Shown piece after piece: positions 54,383 through 62,328 of a DNA stretch of 64,000 nucleotides. Position 1 is the stretch's first letter, and each line of letters begins with the position of its first letter. The position numbers and the translations under genes were made by a program. Below the pieces are notes generated by a model. It did not search any database, was not told the origin of the DNA, and saw only the letters and a program-made list of their open reading frames with translations. This DNA comes from an uncultured Porphyromonadaceae bacterium (GTDB taxonomy: Bacteria; Bacteroidota; Bacteroidia; Bacteroidales; Muribaculaceae), in assembly GCA_900541555.1 (NCBI GenBank), contig UQKE01000007.1, forward strand, positions 1 to 64,000, given 5' to 3'.

Positions 54383-55344
54383 TGGAAAGTCCTGCAATGA
54401 TTTCAATTCAACGATACACGCCCGAACACAAACGGCTATGGGATGAATTTGTGGCGAAATCGAAAAACGCCACGTTCCTCCATTTCCGCGACTATATGGA
54501 CTACCATGCCGACCGCTTCACCGACCATTCCCTAATGGCTTTCGACGCCAAAGGGAATGTGCTCGCATTGCTCCCCGCAAACATCGACGGCGATACGCTC
54601 CATTCGCATCAAGGCCTCACGTATGGCGGCTGGCTCACTCCGATCAAGCATTTCAACGCCTCGACAATGCTCGAATTGTTCGATGCAACAATCCAAACAT
54701 TGAAAAAAAACGGCATTCGCACGCTTGTCTACAAAGCCATCCCCTACATCTACCATCGCTATCCCGCCGATGAAGACCTTTACGCGCTTTTCCGCCACGG
54801 CGCACAACAAACCGAATGCGACATTTCCATCACATGCGTCAACGGCAACCCGCTAAACAAATACAGCAAAGGCACGAAACTAAACATCGCCAAAGCGCGG
54901 CAAAATGGCATCGAAATAGCAGAATCGCAGGACTTCGAAAGCTTTTGGAAAATTTTGGAAACACATTTGAAAGCGCGCCACAACGCGACGCCGGTACATT
55001 CGCTCCAAGAAATGCGCCTGCTCCATGAACGTTTCCCGAACAACATCCGCCTATTCTCAGCCTTTCGCAACGGCAATCTCGTGGCCGGATGCGTATACTA
55101 CGTCACCGACACCGTCGCCCACGTCCAATACGCCGGAAACACGCCCGAAGGAATGGCGCTTGGCGCCATGACGCTCATCCACGATCAAGTGATGCACGAC
55201 ACATTTGCCGGCAAGTGCTACTACGACTTTGGCACCTGCAACGAGCAGCACGGGCAATACCTCAATGACGGGCTTGTGATTCAAAAAGCCGGATTGGGAG
55301 GGCGCGGCATCGCCTATAACATCTATAAATTAGACATTCTTTGA
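54382..55344 (+). CDS. FemAB/GNAT-like acyltransferase
   Basis: The 320-residue cytoplasmic protein has the FemAB/GNAT two-lobe pattern: AKGNVLALLPANIDGDTLHSHQ, TYGGWLTPI, then VAGCVYYVTDTVAHVQYAGN and YYDFGTCNEQHG with a C-terminal nucleotide-like GGRGIAYN. It could add an amino acid or acyl group to a cell-wall or surface sugar. Its ATG overlaps the EnvC stop as TAATG; an ATG at 54370 is also in frame. Confidence 0.72.
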   Translation: MESPAMISIQRYTPEHKRLWDEFVAKSKNATFLHFRDYMDYHADRFTDHSLMAFDAKGNVLALLPANIDGDTLHSHQGLTYGGWLTPIKHFNASTMLELFDATIQTLKKNGIRTLVYKAIPYIYHRYPADEDLYALFRHGAQQTECDISITCVNGNPLNKYSKGTKLNIAKARQNGIEIAESQDFESFWKILETHLKARHNATPVHSLQEMRLLHERFPNNIRLFSAFRNGNLVAGCVYYVTDTVAHVQYAGNTPEGMALGAMTLIHDQVMHDTFAGKCYYDFGTCNEQHGQYLNDGLVIQKAGLGGRGIAYNIYKLDIL

Positions 55345-56783
55345 GCGCAGGAAACAACATATCCGCAACGATCTTCCAAGCCATCAAATTGTTTGGAGGC
55401 GTTCAAGTTGTGAGCAACTTGTGTTCCGTCGTGCTCAACAAATTGGTGGCAATCTGGATTGGCCCCGTCGGCATGGGACTTTTCAGCCTTTACAATGCAG
55501 CCATCGACATGCTCCGTTCGGCCACATCGCTCGGCTTGCGCAGCAGCTGCGTGCGGGAAGTGGCAATTGCTTCCGCCTCCGGAAATCCCGCCACGCTGGG
55601 GAGAGTCATTGCCATCGTCAAGAAATGGTCATGGTTTGCAAGCATATTCGGCGCAATCACGACCATGGCGCTCGCGCCGTTGCTCAGCCGCTGGTCGTTT
55701 GGCACAACCGACCGCATCTGGGACTTCATCCTGCTTGCTTCCGTCTTGATGTTCAACGGCTTTATCAGCGGAGAGCAAGCCATTTTGCAAGGCTCCGACC
55801 GTCTTCGCCGGCTTGCGTCGGCCTCGTTGTTCGGCACAATTGGCGGATTGCTCTGCTCCATCCCGCTATTTTACTACCTCCGCGAAGACAGCATCCTGCT
55901 GTCTGTCATCGTCTATCATGCCGCGCTCTTGATTGCCACGCTTGCCTTTCGCCATAAAAAATACCCTCGCGCAACCCTTACTAACAAGGAAGCGGCAAAA
56001 GGAGGCATGCCATTCGTGAAATTCGGGCTGATGCTCACACTGAGCGACTTCATAACCATGCTCTTCACCTACATATTTTCTGCCTATTTGAATCGCACGG
56101 CAGGAACAGCCGAAGTGGGATTCTACCAATCCGGATTTTCATTGGTGGGGCGCTATCTCGGTCTTATTTTCACCGCTTTGAACATGGAATACTATCCGCG
56201 CCTTGCACGCGTGTGCCATAGCGCTTTGCGCATTCGCGTATTCGTGTCGGAAGAAATACGCATTCTCATGTTCATCCTGACGCCTGCCGCCGCCATATTT
56301 CTGATTGCAAGGGAATTAATCGTCTCGCTCCTCTATTCTTCCGAATTCCATGCCATCATTCCCTACATCACGTGGGCCATCGTCGGCACAGTGTTTCGCG
56401 CTTACTCGTGGTGTTTGGCAGTGACCATCATAGCAAAAGGCGACGGACGCACATTCTTGTTCACCGAAACCACAAGCGTCGTGACCGGCTTCGTGCTGAA
56501 CGTGACATTCTACAACCTTTGGGGGTTAGACGGATTGGGATTTGCCTACATGACATGGTATGCCGCTTATTGCGTAATCACGGGATTCGTCTATTTCCGC
56601 CGCTACCGATACACGCTTTCGCATGCCACCACCTTCATTTCGCTCGTCGCTTTCGCTTCCGTTGCAGCAATCGCCATGCTGCTTGAAGCGCAACTGACAC
56701 TATTTGCAATCGCGCTGACTGCCGCGCTTTGCGCCTTTTCTTTCTTCATCCTGCGCAATTCGCTTCGCACGAAACGGCATTGA
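55341..56783 (+). CDS. Wzx-like lipid-linked glycan flippase
   Basis: The 480-residue membrane protein has about 12-14 helices and resembles O-antigen translocases of the MOP superfamily (NLCSVVLNKLVAIWIGPVGM, GFISGEQAILQGSDRLRRLA, GFYQSGFSLVGRYLG, TTSVVTGFVLNVTFYNLWGL). It would flip undecaprenyl-linked sugars across the inner membrane. It starts with TTG at 55341, overlapping the previous stop as TTGA; no ATG lies in its first 40 codons. Its partner is the FemAB-like gene just upstream. Confidence 0.85.
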   Translation: MSAGNNISATIFQAIKLFGGVQVVSNLCSVVLNKLVAIWIGPVGMGLFSLYNAAIDMLRSATSLGLRSSCVREVAIASASGNPATLGRVIAIVKKWSWFASIFGAITTMALAPLLSRWSFGTTDRIWDFILLASVLMFNGFISGEQAILQGSDRLRRLASASLFGTIGGLLCSIPLFYYLREDSILLSVIVYHAALLIATLAFRHKKYPRATLTNKEAAKGGMPFVKFGLMLTLSDFITMLFTYIFSAYLNRTAGTAEVGFYQSGFSLVGRYLGLIFTALNMEYYPRLARVCHSALRIRVFVSEEIRILMFILTPAAAIFLIARELIVSLLYSSEFHAIIPYITWAIVGTVFRAYSWCLAVTIIAKGDGRTFLFTETTSVVTGFVLNVTFYNLWGLDGLGFAYMTWYAAYCVITGFVYFRRYRYTLSHATTFISLVAFASVAAIAMLLEAQLTLFAIALTAALCAFSFFILRNSLRTKRH

Positions 56784-56794
56784 CAGGCACGACT

Positions 56795-58174
56795 TTATTT
56801 CGTGATGTAAAAATTGTGGTAATCCGAACGCGGAGCCAAATCTTCTTGCGTTTCCTCGTCGTAGATCAAAATGTAAAATTTCAAATCCGTGCGGCCCGAC
56901 GAAAGATGCAGTTCTTCGTATGGCATAAACAATTGGAAATCTTTGAAGCGCGTGTTTTCATACTTCGGGACAAAAGTTTCGCTGAAAGCCACTTGCCCGT
57001 CCGGCGTACTATAGTTGTCGTTATAATCTTCCAATCGGTTGCCATCTTGATAGAAAAAGTAGGCAGCGCAACGGCCGGTTCGGTTCAACATGTTATTGAC
57101 CGTGAATTTCACATGGATCAGCATGCCCTTCCGCCCATTCTCCCATTGGTCGTAGTCCACCCACACTTCCTCGATTTCTCCGGAACGCGAAATGGCAGAA
57201 GCGGCTTGCGTTATGTCGATGCGCACTTCCCTGCTGCCTGCTTGCACTTTCATATAGTCGCTGCGCGAAGATCCTGTCGTGTTTGGCTCGCACGAGAGCG
57301 TAAAGCTCCCGTCGCTTCGGCTTGAGATGCTGCACCACGTCGGCACGCCCCACGTAGTCCACGACCCTCCGTTGGTCGACACATAAAACGTCTCCGACCC
57401 TCCGGTTGCAGGGAATGTCGAGGAAACGGCTGTTTTATTGTCCACCGTCAGATAAGAAGCTTCTGTCGATTTCGAATAAAGCGTGAATGAGGTGCTGCAA
57501 ATACAATACCCGTTGTACCACACCTCATAACGATACCTGCCCGGGACATAAGCCCCTCCGTTCTTGTTGCCCCAGCCGCTTACATTCGCCGTATTTTCGC
57601 CCGGGTGCACAGTCATGCGAAACGAGCTGGTGTATCCCGAAGGTGACGAACTTCCCGACATCAAGGTCTCGTTTGGATCGTATATTTTATAGTAGAACGT
57701 TTCTTCGTGGGATGTCGACGAAAGCCCTTCATACGTCAATCGCGGCATCAAATAATAAATGTCGGAAGCATACAGCGTCGCTCCATACGGATCCAGCACA
57801 TTGTCGTCGTAATCTTCATTGCGGAAATCCACGCGCGTGATGCGAATATTTCCCGTTTGCCGATTTTCCCTGCGACGGTTTTCCCGCTCGCGGTCGCGTT
57901 GGCGCTGCTCCTCGCGCTGGCGTTGCCTTGCAATTTGTTGGTCGCAAGCACGAATGCGCGCGTCGAGATTGTTGTTCTTAGGTTTGTCGGGACAAGCTTT
58001 TGCCGCAGCATAACGGCGTTTGGCTTTGTCATACTGCCCTTGCTGATACAGCGATTCTGCCTCATTGTAATTTCTCGTATAGCAACTTTGAGCCGACGCG
58101 CCCATTGCCACAATGCACAATGAAACTGCCAGCAGCAATCTCTTCCATTCCGATTTAACCTTGTTAGAATCCAT
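56795..58174 (-). CDS. BACON-domain secreted protein with TPR-like head
   Basis: The protein (459 residues) has a signal peptide (RLLLAVSLCIVAMGASA), one or two TPR-type helices (AESLYQQGQYDKAKRRYAAA), an Arg/Glu-rich linker (about 84-105), a beta-rich domain (about 108-245) and a BACON domain at about 245-320 (FPATGGSETFYVSTNGGSW, WCSISSRSDGSFTLSCEPN). The last 130 residues are another beta domain. BACON domains may bind carbohydrate or mucin. It is a lone gene divergent from rlmN and convergent with the flippase. Confidence 0.85.
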   Translation of the reverse strand: MDSNKVKSEWKRLLLAVSLCIVAMGASAQSCYTRNYNEAESLYQQGQYDKAKRRYAAAKACPDKPKNNNLDARIRACDQQIARQRQREEQRQRDRERENRRRENRQTGNIRITRVDFRNEDYDDNVLDPYGATLYASDIYYLMPRLTYEGLSSTSHEETFYYKIYDPNETLMSGSSSPSGYTSSFRMTVHPGENTANVSGWGNKNGGAYVPGRYRYEVWYNGYCICSTSFTLYSKSTEASYLTVDNKTAVSSTFPATGGSETFYVSTNGGSWTTWGVPTWCSISSRSDGSFTLSCEPNTTGSSRSDYMKVQAGSREVRIDITQAASAISRSGEIEEVWVDYDQWENGRKGMLIHVKFTVNNMLNRTGRCAAYFFYQDGNRLEDYNDNYSTPDGQVAFSETFVPKYENTRFKDFQLFMPYEELHLSSGRTDLKFYILIYDEETQEDLAPRSDYHNFYITK

Positions 58175-58203
58175 ATCGCGATATTATATTGCTTACTTTA
58201 ACA

Positions 58204-58211
58204 CAAAGGTA
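58204..58211 (-). promoter_or_regulatory. -7 box of the BACON gene
   Basis: TACCTTTG on the minus strand gives a start near 58200 and a leader of about 26 bases before 58174. Confidence 0.55.
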
Positions 58212-58288
58212 CGTTTTTCAACCAATTCAAACACATACATCTCCTCATTTTTTTAATCGCACCCAATTATCCTTACAAAATATTTGCG

Positions 58289-58296
58289 TAATTTTG
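58289..58296 (+). promoter_or_regulatory. -7 box of rlmN
   Basis: TAATTTTG is preceded by TTTGCG. Transcription would start near 58300, about 19 bases before the ATG at 58319. No -33 TTTG. Confidence 0.5.
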
Positions 58297-58318
58297 TTTC
58301 CCTTTTCATTGAACGAAC

Positions 58319-59359
58319 ATGGATGGAACGCAGAAAATACCGCTCTTGGGAATGACACCCGACGATTTGGCCGTCGTTGCGGCCAACATGGGATTGCCCC
58401 GTTTCGCCGCCAAGCAAATTGCACAATGGATTTACGAAAAGCGTGCGTGCGAAATCGACGAAATGACCAACCTTTCGAAAATAGCTCGCAAAAAGCTCAA
58501 CGAACGCTACGTCGTGGGGCGCACTGCACCGGCCAATGCCTGCAAAAGCGCCGACGGCACAGTGAAATACCTTTTCGAAACTTCCGGAGGGCAAATGGTA
58601 GAAAGCGTATTCATCCCCGATGCCGATCGCGCCACGCTTTGCGTTTCCTCCCAAGCAGGATGCAAAATGGGTTGTAAATTTTGCATGACCGGCAAACAAG
58701 GATTCCACGGCAACCTCTCAGCTGCCGAAATTCTCAACCAAATTTTCAGCATACCGGAATCCCAATCGCTCACCAACATCGTGTTCATGGGCATGGGAGA
58801 ACCCACCGACAATTTGACGGAGGTGCTCAAAGCCATCGCCGTGCTGACGAAAAAATGGGGATTGGCATGGAGTCCGAAACGCGTCACTGTGTCGTCGGTT
58901 GGAAAATTGCCAGAGTTGAAAATGCTTGTCGAGCAGACCGACGTGCATATCGCCGTCAGCCTTCACTCGCCGTTCCACGACGAACGCGCCTCGCTAATGC
59001 CACTCGAACGGGCATACCCGATTGAACGCATTTTAAAGATGCTGCGCAATTACGATTTCTCCCACCAACGCCGCTTGTCGGTGGAATACATCATGTGGCA
59101 TCGCCTGAACGACGACATGCGCCACGCTGATGCCCTTGCCAAGCTCCTCGACGGGATGAAAGCGCGCGTCAACTTGATACGATTCCACGCAATTCCCGAA
59201 GTGCCGCTCCGCACTTCCGACGAAAAAGACATGGTTGCCTTTCGCGACCGGCTCAACGAAAAAGGCATCCTCTGCACCATCCGCCGCTCGCGCGGCGAAG
59301 ACATCATGGCCGCGTGCGGAATGCTTGCAGGAAAAAACTTGAAACACCCCCAACCATAA
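58319..59359 (+). CDS. rlmN: 23S rRNA A2503 methyltransferase (radical SAM)
   Basis: The 346-residue enzyme methylates C2 of A2503 in 23S rRNA and A37 of some tRNAs. The radical-SAM cysteines are Cys115, Cys119 and Cys122 (GCKMGCKFC); the resolving cysteine is Cys333 near the end (IMAACGML). Other signatures: NIVFMGMGEP and LAVSLHSP-like VAVSLHSPFHDE. Cytoplasmic. The stop is at 59359, 26 bases before the next ATG. Confidence 0.97.
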   Translation: MDGTQKIPLLGMTPDDLAVVAANMGLPRFAAKQIAQWIYEKRACEIDEMTNLSKIARKKLNERYVVGRTAPANACKSADGTVKYLFETSGGQMVESVFIPDADRATLCVSSQAGCKMGCKFCMTGKQGFHGNLSAAEILNQIFSIPESQSLTNIVFMGMGEPTDNLTEVLKAIAVLTKKWGLAWSPKRVTVSSVGKLPELKMLVEQTDVHIAVSLHSPFHDERASLMPLERAYPIERILKMLRNYDFSHQRRLSVEYIMWHRLNDDMRHADALAKLLDGMKARVNLIRFHAIPEVPLRTSDEKDMVAFRDRLNEKGILCTIRRSRGEDIMAACGMLAGKNLKHPQP

Positions 59360-59385
59360 CGAATAACATAAAAAAAACGACTTAT

Positions 59386-61800
59386 ATGGCTTCGATTGTC
59401 AAAAAACTGTTTTCATTCGCATTGCTGCTGAGCCTCGCTCTCGCCTCGCTCTCGGCACAAGAACCGCAAGGCTACTACCAAAGCGCCGAAGGCTTGAAAC
59501 AAAAAGCCTTGTTGCAAGAACTTTGCGACATTGTCGGACCGCACACCCAATTAAGCTACAAAGAAGTGTGGTCGGCCTACTACGACACTGACATACGTCC
59601 CGGCACGTCCGACCGAATTTGGGATATGTATTCTTCCACTTCCGATTTCAGAGTTGGCGACGACCAATGCGGAAACTACACGAAAGAAGGCGTTTGCTAC
59701 AATCGCGAACATTCCATGCCGAAAAGCTGGTTCAACGATGCATACCCAATGTACTCCGACGTGTTCCACCTTTACCCCACCGACGGCTATGTCAACGGCA
59801 GAAGGAGCAATTTCCCATTCGGGGAAACCGACGGCGAGACATACACCTCCAACGGAGGTACAAGCAAAGTGGGATCCTGCACCTTTTCGGGATATTCCGG
59901 CACAGTGTTTGAACCGGCCGACGAATACAAAGGCGACTTTGCCCGCACTTATTTCTACATGGCGGCATGCTACAACGACCGCATTTCCTCTTGGAGCAGC
60001 CCGATGCTTGCCGGCAACAACTACCCGTGCTACACGACATGGGCCGTCAACCTTCTGCTGAAATGGAACGAACAAGACCCCGTGAGCCAAAAAGAAATCG
60101 ATCGCAACAACGCCATCTATAAAATCCAACACAACCGCAACCCTTTCATCGACCATCCCGAACTGGCCGACCACATCTGGGGCGACAAAAAGAATATCGG
60201 ATGGACGCCGGGCGGCGCAGTGGCTCCCGACATCATCACACCGGTCGACGGCACGACTGTCGACTTCGGCACTATGGCCGTGGGAAGGAGCGTATCCAAG
60301 TCGATTGAAATCAAAGCGGAAGGGCTCACCTCCGATGTCACGATTTCCGTGACGGGCAACGGATTCTCCGCGTCCTCGTCGCGCATCGCGGCCTCTTCCG
60401 CCAACAACGGCACGACGCTCCAATTGCAATTCACGGCTGCTGCATCCGGAAACGCCACAGGCACGCTCACGCTTTCAAGCGGCGAAGCGTCGTCGACAGT
60501 ATCGCTCAAAGCGCAAGCGGTCGACGGCATTCCGGCTCTTCCTGCCACCAACGTCACGTCCAAATCGTTCACGGCAAATTGGATCGACATCGACAACGAC
60601 GGCAGCAATTACACGCTTTTCGTCTACTATGAAGACGGAACAACGTTGCTCCCCTCCTATCCGGTGGAAGTGGCGGCATCGGCGCAACACCACGACGTCG
60701 CAGGGCTCGACTATTCGACCACCTATAAATATTCTTTGAAAAACGCTTCGGGACAAACCTCCAACACCGTCAGCGTGCTCACAGCCGACATCTATCGCGC
60801 CATCGAAATTGAAACGCCCGACGGAGGCCTCACATTCTCTGCCACCCCCGACGAAGCATCACAACCGAAAACAGTAACCGTCTATGCTGAAAATGTCGAA
60901 GAAGACATGATCGCAGTGAAGGTCACCGGCGGTTTCCAAATCAGCGAAAACAAAACCGACTGGACGTCCGAACTCAACATCGACACGCGCGATGCCGAGC
61001 AGTTTGGCGTTGCGCTCTACGTGCGCATGCCGGCAATGCCCGCCGGAAGCCACGATGGAATCTTGTCGGCATCGACTGCCACCCTCGAAAGTCCGGAAAT
61101 AGAAATTTCGGGAACGTCGGTAGCGCCGGTCACTTTCTTTGAAGATTTCGAGGCCGAAACCTCCAAACCCAACAATTATGACGGCATAGATGAGTACGAA
61201 GGCAATGCCTGCCGTTGGAATTTGGTTGATGCCGGCATTTGCAACCGCTCCGGCGACAAGAAAAACGGCCGGCAAGCCGTCTGCACAGGCAAAGGAGAAA
61301 CAGGCACGCTCACGATGCTCGACGACAAGCAAGACGGAGCAGGCGTATTCTCATTCCATGCCGCGCCTTTTGGCGACGACGAAGAAGCTCGCGTCGAACT
61401 TTCCTATTCAACCGATGGAGGAAGCCGATGGACCACGCTCGAATCGTTCTCCATAGCTGCCTCGTTCCTGAGCGAATACTCCACCAATGTGAACATTTCC
61501 GGCCCGATTCGCTTCCGACTTTCGCAAACAAGCGGAGAGCGTCTGAACATCGACGACATCCAAATCACGGCTTACAGCAGTTCTGCCGTTGAAATGACAA
61601 CTGCCTGCACATGGGACGCCGTTTGCCGCAACGGGCATATTGAAATTACGACCGAATCAGCAGCCGAAATTTTCATTTATTCCATCGATGCACGGCAAGT
61701 GTTCGGAGCTACGGTCGACGGTTCTGCATCGGTAGCACTCCCCGACGGCTACTATATCGTAGTCAACGGCAACGACAGCCGGAAAGTGATTGTCAAATAA
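59386..61800 (+). CDS. Secreted endonuclease I with Ig-like and sorting domains
   Basis: The 804-residue protein has a signal peptide (SFALLLSLALASLSAQ), an endonuclease I domain at about 25-265 with the catalytic block CYNREHSMPKSWF and VFHLYPTDGYVNGRRSNFPFG, then Ig/Fn3-like repeats (about 275-720) and a C-terminal sorting-like domain (EIFIYSIDARQVF, GYYIVVNGNDSRKVIVK). Metal-dependent DNA or RNA cutting outside the cell is expected. ATG at 59386 is used because the frame open to 59314 overlaps rlmN and has no signal peptide. Terminator follows. Confidence 0.9.
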   Translation: MASIVKKLFSFALLLSLALASLSAQEPQGYYQSAEGLKQKALLQELCDIVGPHTQLSYKEVWSAYYDTDIRPGTSDRIWDMYSSTSDFRVGDDQCGNYTKEGVCYNREHSMPKSWFNDAYPMYSDVFHLYPTDGYVNGRRSNFPFGETDGETYTSNGGTSKVGSCTFSGYSGTVFEPADEYKGDFARTYFYMAACYNDRISSWSSPMLAGNNYPCYTTWAVNLLLKWNEQDPVSQKEIDRNNAIYKIQHNRNPFIDHPELADHIWGDKKNIGWTPGGAVAPDIITPVDGTTVDFGTMAVGRSVSKSIEIKAEGLTSDVTISVTGNGFSASSSRIAASSANNGTTLQLQFTAAASGNATGTLTLSSGEASSTVSLKAQAVDGIPALPATNVTSKSFTANWIDIDNDGSNYTLFVYYEDGTTLLPSYPVEVAASAQHHDVAGLDYSTTYKYSLKNASGQTSNTVSVLTADIYRAIEIETPDGGLTFSATPDEASQPKTVTVYAENVEEDMIAVKVTGGFQISENKTDWTSELNIDTRDAEQFGVALYVRMPAMPAGSHDGILSASTATLESPEIEISGTSVAPVTFFEDFEAETSKPNNYDGIDEYEGNACRWNLVDAGICNRSGDKKNGRQAVCTGKGETGTLTMLDDKQDGAGVFSFHAAPFGDDEEARVELSYSTDGGSRWTTLESFSIAASFLSEYSTNVNISGPIRFRLSQTSGERLNIDDIQITAYSSSAVEMTTACTWDAVCRNGHIEITTESAAEIFIYSIDARQVFGATVDGSASVALPDGYYIVVNGNDSRKVIVK

Positions 61801-61843
61801 AAAACACACGCCAGAAAGCGTTTCGCTTTCCAACCTTTGACAC

Positions 61844-61890
61844 ACTCCCTTGTCAACGTGCAAAGCACGCGGGCAAGGGAGTAGTTTTTT
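61844..61890 (+). terminator. Terminator after the endonuclease gene
   Basis: ACTCCCTTG (61844-61852) pairs with CAAGGGAGT (61874-61882); an inner stem CGTGC/GCACG adds to it, and a T run follows at 61885. Confidence 0.85.
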
Positions 61891-62262
61891 CCTTCAAAAG
61901 TTTTTCCGCAGGAAAAACAGAGGGATTCAATGTTGGTTGAGAGTTGAGAGTTTATGGTTGAGAGAACTGCGAAGTTGGCAAACACGCAATGAAATTTGTG
62001 TGCGGTTGATGCGGTGTAGCAATGTCCTCCTCTGCCGCGCAAAGCGCGGATAGGGGAGGTGCCGTAGGCGGAGGGGTTAGGCAAGAATCAACGTTGCAAT
62101 TTCACAAACTTTTCTACTTTCAACCTCACAGAAAAGCCGCTTCGCGGCTGGCGGGTCACCCCCTCCGGTCGCAATGCGGATTTGAAACGCTACAATTTTC
62201 CCACCTTACAAGTTAATAAACTTGCAAAATTCATTTATTTTCTTGCATTTTCAAGAAAATTG
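61891..62262. other. Intergenic stretch with inverted repeats
   Basis: With the terminator before it, the gene-free stretch is 61801-62328. It has three copies of GTTGAGAG (near 61936, 61943, 61957), a large hairpin at 62026-62059 (CCTCCTCT-CCGCGC-AAA-GCGCGG-AGGGGAGG), GCCGC-TTC-GCGGC near 62133, and a hairpin TTTTCTTG/CAAGAAAA near 62239-62258. The G-rich piece GGGGAGGTGCCGTAGGCGG and the later CACCCCCTCCGGTCG may be parts of a palindromic intergenic element. No gene. Confidence 0.6.
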
Positions 62263-62294
62263 TTTGCTCACGCCAAAATATTTGCATAAATTTG
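62263..62294 (+). promoter_or_regulatory. Promoter of the adhesin-like gene
   Basis: TTTG (62263-62266) and TAAATTTG (62287-62294) are 20 bases apart, and TTTGCA directly precedes the -7 box. Start near 62298, leader about 31 bases. Confidence 0.75.
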
Positions 62295-62328
62295 TAAATC
62301 AATCCTTACGAAACAAAACCATTTTCTT

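Noticed and set aside
62026-62059. Terminator of the endonuclease gene
   Set aside because: The hairpin lies more than 200 bases past the stop and has no T run; the terminator at 61844-61890 fits better.
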